Source: Rhodobacter sp. (GTDB lineage Bacteria > Pseudomonadota > Alphaproteobacteria > Rhodobacterales > Rhodobacteraceae). Taken from it: a stretch of DNA of 17,550 bases. Every line of letters begins with the position of its first letter. Position 1 is the stretch's first letter. This document shows, piece after piece, positions 1 through 5,525 of this stretch. The notes under the pieces are model-generated. The model saw only the letters and a program-made list of their open reading frames with translations. It was not told the DNA's origin and did not search any database. Position numbers and translations under genes: made by a program. The DNA is taken from positions 1 through 17,550 of the forward strand of contig PNNE01000396.1 of assembly GCA_013824055.1 (NCBI GenBank), given 5' to 3'.

Positions 1-4
1 AGGT

Positions 5-1021
5 TCAGCCCCGGCGCCCAGCCGATCCCATCAGCCCCGCGATCGTGACGATCACCCGGGCGTTCACGCCGCGAGGCCCTTGGACCCCATGTCGAGGAAC
101 TTCTGCCGCCGGTCCTTGACCAGGCCTCGGGCTTCTTGCCGTCAGGTCGCCCAGCATCGCCTCGATCGCCTTGCCGACGGCGTCAACGGCCTCTTTCGGC
201 GACCTTTGCGCGCCGCCCAGGGGTTCCTTCACGATGCGGTCGATGATCCCAAGCTTCTGCAGGTCCTGCGCGGTCAGACGCAGCGCCTCGGCCGCCTCGC
301 GCATCTTTTCGGCGTCCTTCCACAGGATCGAGGCGCAACCTTCCGGGCTGATGACCGAATAGACCGAATGCTCCAGCATCGCGACCCGGTTTGCCGTCGC
401 AAAGGCCACCGCCCCGCCCGAGCCGCCCTCGCCGATCACCACCGAGATCAGCGGCACCCCGATGGACAGGCACTTTTCGGTGGACCGCGCGATGGCTTCG
501 GCCTGGCCCCGCTCTTCCGCGCCCTTGCCGGGATAGGCGCCGGCGGTGTCGATCAGCGTGATCACCGGGATCCGGAAGCGGTCCGCGAGGTCCATCAGAC
601 GGATCGCCTTGCGGTAGCCCTCGGGCCGCGCCATGCCGAAGTTGCGCTGGATGCGGGACTTGGTGTCGTTGCCCTTTTCGTGCCCGATGACCATCACCGG
701 CTGATCGTTGAAGCGGGCAAGGCCCCCGATCACCGCATGGTCGTCGGCAAAGGCCCTGTCGCCCGCCAGACTGGTGAACTCGGTGAACAGCTGTTCGATG
801 TAGTCCAGGCAATGCGGCCGGTCGGGGTGCCGCGCGACCTGACACTTCTGCCAGGCGGTCAGGTTCTTGTAGAGATCGCGCAGCGCCGCATCGGCCTTCC
901 GGTCCAGGGCTTCGGCCTCTTTGGAGACGTCCATGCCGGGGCTGGTCTTGGCCATCGCGCGAAGCTCTTCCGCCTTGCCTTCGATGTCGGCGAGGGGTTT
1001 TTCGAAGTCGAGATACTGCAT
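5..1021 (-). CDS. accA: Acetyl-CoA carboxylase carboxyltransferase subunit alpha (3' end frameshifted)
   Basis: AccA pairs with AccD to move the carboxyl group from carboxybiotin to acetyl-CoA, giving malonyl-CoA for fatty-acid synthesis in the cytoplasm. The start MQYLDFEKPLADIEGK, the crotonase-like core (RIPVITLIDTAGAYPG, GEGGSGGAVAFA) and SVISPEGCASILWKD are typical. The ATG at 1021 has AAGGAAG just upstream. As it stands the frame runs 338 residues and ends in an atypical tail. Adding one base at about 139-140 and one at about 123-124 (+ strand) restores an ordinary AccA C-terminus (GKKPEALVKDRRQKFLDMGS) with a stop at 64-66 and exactly 319 residues, the length of E. coli AccA. I therefore think the last ~45 residues of the open frame are not real. 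A promoter candidate lies 26-54 bases upstream. Confidence 0.95.
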   Translation of the reverse strand: MQYLDFEKPLADIEGKAEELRAMAKTSPGMDVSKEAEALDRKADAALRDLYKNLTAWQKCQVARHPDRPHCLDYIEQLFTEFTSLAGDRAFADDHAVIGGLARFNDQPVMVIGHEKGNDTKSRIQRNFGMARPEGYRKAIRLMDLADRFRIPVITLIDTAGAYPGKGAEERGQAEAIARSTEKCLSIGVPLISVVIGEGGSGGAVAFATANRVAMLEHSVYSVISPEGCASILWKDAEKMREAAEALRLTAQDLQKLGIIDRIVKEPLGGAQRSPKEAVDAVGKAIEAMLGDLTARSPRPGQGPAAEVPRHGVQGPRGVNARVIVTIAGLMGSAGRRG

Positions 1022-1046
1022 GGCGCTTCCTTTTCGGGACCGCCCC

Positions 1047-1075
1047 TATATGCCCGCGGGGAAGGACTGATGCAA
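1047..1075 (-). promoter_or_regulatory. Candidate sigma-70-type promoter of accA
   Basis: Read on the minus strand: TTGCAT, 17 bases, CATATA, ending about 26 bases before the accA ATG. Spacing and the -35 word fit well. The same TTGCAT -35 word occurs before the antiporter gene. Not tested beyond inspection. Confidence 0.45.
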
Positions 1076-1107
1076 CTCGGCAAGCGGGCGGTCGGCAGCG
1101 GGCTGGA

Positions 1108-1204
1108 GCCTGTCCGACAAAAGTGGACTCCGGTTTTGTCGAAAGACAGGCGACCACCAGGTCCATTTAGCCTGTCCGACGCTTCTGTCTGCGTCGGACA
1201 GGCT
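1108..1204. repeat. Double palindromic intergenic element between gntR and accA
   Basis: Two hairpins sit side by side. The first pairs GCCTGTCCGACAAAA (1108-1122) with TTTTGTCG-AAA-GACAGGC (1134-1151), a 15-bp stem with a 3-base bulge. The second is a perfect 14-bp inverted repeat, AGCCTGTCCGACGC (1169-1182) and GCGTCGGACAGGCT (1191-1204), loop 8 bases. The word GCCTGTCCGAC occurs at 1108-1118 and 1170-1180, and inverted at 1193-1203. The second hairpin starts right at the stop of the GntR gene, so it may act as a terminator or mRNA 3'-end protector, but no T-tract follows on either strand. The shared word suggests a dispersed REP-like repeat. Confidence 0.7.
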
Positions 1205-1972
1205 CTAGCGGCTTGCCTCCTGCTCCAGCCGCTGGCGCGCGATGGATTCGTGCTTTTCGGCGCGCATCTGGTCGTGGAAGGCCTGCTCGACAAAGGTCAA
1301 GTGCGCCGCCACGGCTGCGCGCGCCGCAGCGGGATCGCGGGCCTGGATCGCCGCGTTGATCGCCCGGTGCTGGTCCAGCAGCTGGTCGCGGGTGATCCGG
1401 TTCTTGAACATCATCTGCCGATTGTAGAACACGCCCTGCCGCAAGAGATCGAACATCGACCGCAGCATGTGCAGCATGATGACGTTGTGGCTGGCCTCGA
1501 TGATCGCCATGTGAAACTCGGCGTCCAGCTGCGCCTCGTCCGCGGGGTCGCGCTTCTGGTGCGCGGCTTCCATCTTGCGGCAGATCGTGTCGATCAGCTT
1601 CAGGTCGGTCTCGGACCCGAAGACGGCCGCACGCTCGGCCGCCAACCCCTCCATGTCGCGGCGGAAACTGATGTAGTCGAAGACCGCCTCGTCGTGGGTC
1701 GAGAAAAGCTGCGTCAGGGCGGGAGAGAACGCCGACCCCAGCATCTCGGCCACAAAGATGCCCGACCCCGCCCGGCTGACCAGCAGCCCGCGCGCGGCGA
1801 GGTCCGCGATGGCATCGCGCAGCGACGGGCGCGAGACGCCCAGCTTGTCGGCCAGGTCACGTTCGGACGGCAGGCGCTCCCCCGGGCGCAGGATGCCACG
1901 CAGGATCAGTTGCTCGATCTGGCGCACAACGGAGCTGGACAGCTTTTCGGGCGTGACTTTCAGGAATGGCAT
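1205..1972 (-). CDS. FadR/GntR-family transcriptional regulator (FCD domain)
   Basis: A 255-residue DNA-binding regulator. Residues ~8-75 form the GntR winged helix (LILRGILRPGERLPSERDLADKLGVSRPSLRDAI, then LVSRAGSGIFV). Residues ~95-235 form an all-helical FCD ligand domain with the usual polar positions (DAEFHMAIIEASHN, DQHRAINAAIQARD, AAHL) that in this family bind a metal and a small carboxylate. The type resembles PdhR/LldR/GlcC regulators of organic-acid use, but no metabolic partner gene adjoins it, so the effector cannot be named. An imperfect palindrome overlapping its own -10 box suggests self-repression. Start at ATG 1972; the ribosome site is weak (AGGG). Confidence 0.9.
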   Translation of the reverse strand: MPFLKVTPEKLSSSVVRQIEQLILRGILRPGERLPSERDLADKLGVSRPSLRDAIADLAARGLLVSRAGSGIFVAEMLGSAFSPALTQLFSTHDEAVFDYISFRRDMEGLAAERAAVFGSETDLKLIDTICRKMEAAHQKRDPADEAQLDAEFHMAIIEASHNVIMLHMLRSMFDLLRQGVFYNRQMMFKNRITRDQLLDQHRAINAAIQARDPAAARAAVAAHLTFVEQAFHDQMRAEKHESIARQRLEQEASR

Positions 1973-1986
1973 GGCGGACCCTGGCT

Positions 1987-2025
1987 ATTGGTCCGGAAAT
2001 ATGACCGATTTCGCCCGGATCACAA
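1987..2025 (-). promoter_or_regulatory. Candidate gntR promoter with overlapping operator
   Basis: On the minus strand: TTGTGA (2025-2020), 16 bases, CATATT (2003-1998). The -10 lies inside an imperfect inverted repeat, ATTGGTC-N9-GACCGAT (1987-2009, + strand; one mismatch between arms). GGTC/GACC half-sites are common in FadR-family operators. Self-repression is inferred from position only. Confidence 0.4.
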
Positions 2026-2027
2026 TG

Positions 2028-2057
2028 AAAAAGGGGGCCAGCCGAAGCTGACCCCCC
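2028..2057 (-). terminator. Rho-independent terminator of the OmpA-like lipoprotein gene
   Basis: Minus-strand reading: GGGGGTCAGC, loop TTCG, GCTGGCCCCC, then TTTTT. This is a 10-bp stem with one G-U pair, a stable UUCG tetraloop and a T-tract, placed about 20 bases after the stop codon. Confidence 0.9.
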
Positions 2058-2077
2058 GTGTCATGAGCCAGTCGCGA

Positions 2078-2734
2078 TCAGCGGGTCGGGCGGATGATGA
2101 TCTCGACCCGGCGGTTCTGGGCGCGGCCTTCCGGCGTCAGGTTCGACGCAACGGGCTGGTCCTCGCCCCGGCCAAAGGCCGCAAGCCGGCCACCCGGCAC
2201 GCCGCTTTCGCGCAGCACGCTGGCGACTGCGACCGCGCGGCGCTGCGACAGGTCCTGATTGTAGGCTGCGGCCCCGGTGTTGTCGGTGTGGCCGATCACC
2301 TCGATCCGGCTGTTGGGATAGCGCAGCAGGCTGGCGGCGACGGTGTTCAGGTCGCGGCGCAGGTCGGGACGGACCGCGGCGCTGTCGACTGCGAACAGCA
2401 GGTCCTGCGGCATGTTCACGATCAGGTACTCGCCGGTGTTGGTGACCGAGATGTTCGAGCTCAGCGAGCCGCGCAGTTCGGCTGCCTGACGATCAAGGTC
2501 GGCCCCGATCAGCGCGCCGGTTCCCGCGCCCAGCGCGCCACCGAGGATCGCGCCTTTCAACTCGTCGCCGTCACCGGCCACGGCCACGCCGGCCACGGCA
2601 CCGGTCAGACCGCCGATGATCGCGCCCTGGCGCTGCCGCGCGTTCGGATCGTCGGGAAAGGCATTGGGATCGACGCAAGCCGTCAGGGCCAGGGTGCCGG
2701 CCACAGCCAGGATCAGGGGGGTCTTCATCATCAT
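2078..2734 (-). CDS. OmpA-family outer-membrane lipoprotein (YiaD-like)
   Basis: A 218-residue envelope protein. Residues 1-20 are a lipoprotein signal peptide ending in the lipobox LTAC, with Cys20 the lipidated residue and Val21 next to it. Residues ~37-78 hold two glycine-zipper segments (GAIIGGLTGAVAGVAVAG and GAILGGALGAGTGALIG). Residues ~105-215 are an OmpA C-terminal peptidoglycan-binding domain (IEVIGHTDNTGAAAYNQDLS, then NRRVEIII) with the conserved Asp and Arg. The order matches E. coli YiaD. Likely role: anchoring the outer membrane to peptidoglycan. Start chosen at the first of three consecutive ATG codons (2734), because a longer in-frame extension would bury the signal peptide; GAGAG lies upstream. 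Confidence 0.92.
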   Translation of the reverse strand: MMMKTPLILAVAGTLALTACVDPNAFPDDPNARQRQGAIIGGLTGAVAGVAVAGDGDELKGAILGGALGAGTGALIGADLDRQAAELRGSLSSNISVTNTGEYLIVNMPQDLLFAVDSAAVRPDLRRDLNTVAASLLRYPNSRIEVIGHTDNTGAAAYNQDLSQRRAVAVASVLRESGVPGGRLAAFGRGEDQPVASNLTPEGRAQNRRVEIIIRPTR

Positions 2735-2852
2735 GTTTGCTCTCGCCTCGAAAGTTCGCCCATTGGTGGGCCTGTGCTCAGACCCGTGCCACAATACACC
2801 AACGGCGTCGAGAGGCTGCTGGTTCCCACAGGCTTCGGCAGGGTTCCGCGCA

Positions 2853-3683
2853 TCACAGATCTGTGCGCGCCGCCTCCCAGGCCAGCATCGCGCGCTTGCG
2901 GGGCAGTCCCCAGTGATAGCCGCCCAGCCCCCCGTCGCGACGCAGCGCCCGGTGGCAGGGGATCAGAAAGCTGATCGGGTTGCGTCCGACCGCCGTCCCC
3001 ACCGCCCGGTGCGCCTGAGGATGACCGATGGCCCCGGCGATGTCGGCATAGGTGGTGACATGGCCGGTGGGGATGGCCAGCAACGCCTCCCAGACCTTGA
3101 TCTGGAAGGGCGCGCCGATCAGGTGAAGGCTGGTCGCTGCGCCTTGAAACGCGGCATCGGCCAAGGGCTGGATCGCCGCTGGGTCTTGGACAAAGGTCGC
3201 CTTGGGCCAGCGGGCGGTCATGTCCTGCATCGCGGCCTCTGCCCCGATCTCGTCGGCAAATCCCATGCCGCAGATGCCCCGATCGGTCGCCATGACCAGT
3301 GCCGGGCCGAAGGGGCTGTCGAACCAGCCCCAGCGGATGTCCAGCCCGTCCCCGCCCCTGGCATAGTCGCCGGGCGACATCGCCTCCCAGGTCAGGAACA
3401 GGTCGTGCAATCGCCCGGTGCCAGACAGCCCCGTCGCCAGCGCCGTCCCCAGCATGGTGTGCCGTTCCGCCAGCAGCCTGCGCGCATGGCCAAGGGTCAG
3501 GTATTGCTGGTAACGCTTCGGGCTGACGCCGACCCATTGGCTGAAGACGCGCTGGAAATGCGCCGGGCTCATGGTCATCCGCGCCGCCAGGTCCTCCAGC
3601 GTCAGGGCCGGGCCTGTCGCGTCGATGACCTCCAGCGCGCGGGCGATCACCTGGTAGTGGTAGGCGGGAGACTGGTCGGTCAT
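2853..3683 (-). CDS. Ada-like AraC regulator / methylated-DNA-protein-cysteine methyltransferase
   Basis: Repairs O6-alkylguanine by moving the alkyl group to its own cysteine, and carries a DNA-binding half. Residues ~8-108 are an AraC-type helix-turn-helix pair (LTLEDLAARMTMSPAHFQRVFSQWVGVSPKRYQQ). Residues ~115-275 are the MGMT domain (FDSPFGPALVMAT, FQIKVWEALLAIPTGHVTTYADIA) with the active site IPCHRAL, Cys243. The N-terminal zinc domain of E. coli Ada, which senses methylphosphotriesters, is absent, so the trigger is not Ada's. Start ATG 3683 is chosen because AGAGGA stands 7 bases before it. A GTG at 3722 is in frame but its Shine-Dalgarno would have no spacing. 276 residues, complete. 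A strong hairpin lies ~31 bases upstream. Confidence 0.93.
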   Translation of the reverse strand: MTDQSPAYHYQVIARALEVIDATGPALTLEDLAARMTMSPAHFQRVFSQWVGVSPKRYQQYLTLGHARRLLAERHTMLGTALATGLSGTGRLHDLFLTWEAMSPGDYARGGDGLDIRWGWFDSPFGPALVMATDRGICGMGFADEIGAEAAMQDMTARWPKATFVQDPAAIQPLADAAFQGAATSLHLIGAPFQIKVWEALLAIPTGHVTTYADIAGAIGHPQAHRAVGTAVGRNPISFLIPCHRALRRDGGLGGYHWGLPRKRAMLAWEAARTDL

Positions 3684-3713
3684 CTTGGCGTCCTCTGGCG
3701 GCTCGTCGTGCGC

Positions 3714-3764
3714 CTTCGTCACTCCTCGCGGGGGGCGCGCGCGCGCCAGCGAGGAGTGACGAAG
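3714..3764. repeat. Perfect 16-bp inverted repeat upstream of the Ada-like gene
   Basis: CTTCGTCACTCCTCGC (3714-3729) and GCGAGGAGTGACGAAG (3749-3764) are exact reverse complements. The 19-base loop holds a G run followed by alternating CG. It lies between the divergent Ada-like gene and nth. It could be an operator for a dimeric regulator, a 5'-leader hairpin, or a dispersed intergenic palindrome. Confidence 0.75.
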
Positions 3765-3822
3765 TCATCGACGAGCGTTTCCCGAGATGTAGACGCACCG
3801 CCGCCCTGGCGCGACCCGTTTC

Positions 3823-3858
3823 CTGCGGCTTGTTCCGCAGGGCATTTCATGCTGCATA
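3823..3858 (+). promoter_or_regulatory. Weak candidate promoter region of nth with small hairpin
   Basis: TTGTTC (3830-3835), 17 bases, TGCATA (3853-3858) ends 6 bases before the nth ATG, so a transcript from here would be nearly leaderless. A 6-bp hairpin CTGCGG/CCGCAG (3823-3828, 3835-3840) overlaps the -35. Low information content; could be chance. Confidence 0.25.
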
Positions 3859-3864
3859 GGCGCG

Positions 3865-4509
3865 ATGACGCCGCAGCTTCCCTATTCCGCCCTGAAACAG
3901 GTCTTCGCGCGCTTTGCCGAGATCGAGCCCGCGCCGAAGGGCGAGCTTGAGCACGTCAACGCCTTCACCCTGCTTGTCGCCGTGGCGTTGTCGGCTCAGG
4001 CGACGGATGTGGGCGTGAACAAGGCGACCCGGACGCTGTTCCAGATCGCCGACACGCCGCAGAAGATGCTGGATCTGGGCGAAGACGCGCTGATCGAGCA
4101 GATCAAGACCATCGGCCTTTACCGCACCAAGGCCAAGAACGTCATCAGGCTTTCGCGCCTTTTGATCGACGATTTCGGCGGCGAGGTGCCGTCCTCCCGC
4201 GCCGCGCTGGTCACTCTGCCGGGCGTCGGGCGCAAGACGGCGAATGTGGTGCTGTCGATGTGGTTCCACCACCCGGCCCAGGCCGTCGACACCCACATCT
4301 TCCGGGTCGGCAACCGCACCGGCATCTGCCCCGGCAAGGATGAAACCGCCGTCGAGCGCGCGATCGAGGACAACGTGCCGGTCGAATACCAGCACCACGC
4401 GCATCACTGGCTTATCCTGCATGGCCGGTATATCTGCGTCGCGCGCAAACCAAAATGCGGCATCTGCCCGATCCGGGACTGGTGCCTTTTCCCGGAGAAG
4501 ACCGCATGA
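3865..4509 (+). CDS. nth: Endonuclease III (DNA glycosylase/AP lyase)
   Basis: Removes oxidised pyrimidines from DNA and nicks the abasic site (base-excision repair). The 214-residue protein has the helix-hairpin-helix LPGVGRKTAN with catalytic Lys124, catalytic Asp142 in AVDTHIFRV, and a [4Fe-4S] cluster made by Cys191, 198, 201 and 207 in the exact C-X6-C-X2-C-X5-C spacing. Length matches the family (E. coli 211). Start ATG 3865 gives a family-like N-terminus but has almost no Shine-Dalgarno; a leaderless transcript would explain that. The stop overlaps the next start as ATGA, suggesting coupled translation with the kinase. Confidence 0.97.
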   Translation: MTPQLPYSALKQVFARFAEIEPAPKGELEHVNAFTLLVAVALSAQATDVGVNKATRTLFQIADTPQKMLDLGEDALIEQIKTIGLYRTKAKNVIRLSRLLIDDFGGEVPSSRAALVTLPGVGRKTANVVLSMWFHHPAQAVDTHIFRVGNRTGICPGKDETAVERAIEDNVPVEYQHHAHHWLILHGRYICVARKPKCGICPIRDWCLFPEKTA

Positions 4510-5489
4510 AGTCCTACCAGGTCGTCGGCATCGGCAATGCCATCGTCGATGTGTTTTCCTCGGCCGACGACAGCTTTCTGGACCTGATGGGCATCCAGAA
4601 GGGCATCATGCAGCTGGTCGAACGCGAGCGGGGCGAGTTGCTTTACGGTGCCATGACCAACCGGCAGCAGGCGCCGGGCGGGTCGGTGGCAAACACGCTG
4701 GCGGGGCTGGGCAACCTTGGCCTTACGACCGCCTTCATCGGCCGCGTCCATGACGATGCCCTGGGGCGGTTCTATGCGCAGACGATGGCCGGGGAGGGCA
4801 CCGATTTCGTCAATCCGCCCGTTTCGGGCGGCGAGCTTCCGACATCGCGGTCGATGATCTTCGTCTCGCCGGACGGCGAGCGGTCGATGAACACCTACCT
4901 CGGGATCTCGTCCGAGCTTGGGCCCGATGACGTGTCCGACCGTGTGGCGGGCAGCGCCGAGATCCTGTTCCTGGAGGGCTACCTCTACGACAAGCCCAAG
5001 GGCAAGCAGGCCTTCGAGCGCGCCGTGGACCTGTGCCACAAGGCCGGCGGCAAGGCCGGCGTCGCGCTTTCCGACCCGTTCTGTGTCGACCGCCACCGCG
5101 ACGACTTCCGCCGCCTGGTCAAGTCGCTGGACTATGTGATCGGCAACGAACACGAATGGGCCTCGCTGTATCAGGCCGACCTCTCTACCGCGCTGGAGCA
5201 GGCAGCAGCGGATTCGGGGCTTGTCGTCTGCACAAGGTCGGGCCACGACGTCATCGTCGTCCGTGGTGATGAGCAAGCCATCGTCCCCGTCCATCGCGTC
5301 GTCCCGGTGGATGCCACCGGGGCGGGCGACCAGTTCGCCGCCGGGTTCCTGTATGGTCTGGCCACCGGCCAGTCGCTTGCCATCTCGGGCCGCATGGGCT
5401 GCGTCGCGGCGGCCGAGGTGATCAGCCACTTCGGCGCACGGCCCGAGACCGACCTCAAGGCGCTGTTCCGCAAGGAAGGCCTGCTCTAG
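4506..5489 (+). CDS. PfkB-family kinase, probable adenosine kinase
   Basis: Probably phosphorylates adenosine to AMP for purine salvage. The 327-residue protein opens with VVGIGNAIVDVFSSADD, carries the first PfkB signature region (APGGSVANTLAGLGNLG, ~57-72) and the second (VDATGAGDQFAAGFLYG, ~268-284) with catalytic Asp275. The sequence type is the one usually labelled adenosine kinase in Rhodobacteraceae, but ribokinase-like substrates cannot be excluded from sequence. ATG 4506 is chosen because it follows GGAGAAG and overlaps the nth stop by 4 bases (ATGA); the frame is open further upstream only inside nth. The pairing with nth looks like co-transcription, not shared function. Confidence 0.88.
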   Translation: MKSYQVVGIGNAIVDVFSSADDSFLDLMGIQKGIMQLVERERGELLYGAMTNRQQAPGGSVANTLAGLGNLGLTTAFIGRVHDDALGRFYAQTMAGEGTDFVNPPVSGGELPTSRSMIFVSPDGERSMNTYLGISSELGPDDVSDRVAGSAEILFLEGYLYDKPKGKQAFERAVDLCHKAGGKAGVALSDPFCVDRHRDDFRRLVKSLDYVIGNEHEWASLYQADLSTALEQAAADSGLVVCTRSGHDVIVVRGDEQAIVPVHRVVPVDATGAGDQFAAGFLYGLATGQSLAISGRMGCVAAAEVISHFGARPETDLKALFRKEGLL

Positions 5490-5495
5490 ATGCCC

Positions 5496-5525
5496 GATCT
5501 GGGCGCCAGATCCGGGCGCCCGATC
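5496..5525. terminator. Hairpin between convergent genes
   Basis: GATC-T-GGGCGCC (5496-5507), 7-base loop, GGCGCCC-GATC (5515-5525): an 11-bp stem with a one-base bulge between the kinase and the selD fusion. It touches the selD stop codon. There is no T-tract, so it may serve as a weak bidirectional terminator or a 3'-end barrier. Confidence 0.45.

Noticed and set aside
1..63. Bases after the restored accA stop
   Set aside because: Too short to assign; I see no gene end, terminator or RNA in it.
2854..2865. Perfect 12-bp palindrome CACAGATCTGTG at the end of the Ada-like gene
   Set aside because: It lies inside the last codons, has no loop and no T-tract, and a 12-bp palindrome is not rare enough to call functional.
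80..2974. A 964-codon open frame on the plus strand
   Set aside because: It runs antisense through accA, gntR and the OmpA-like gene, has no family resemblance, and is the kind of long open frame expected opposite high-GC genes.
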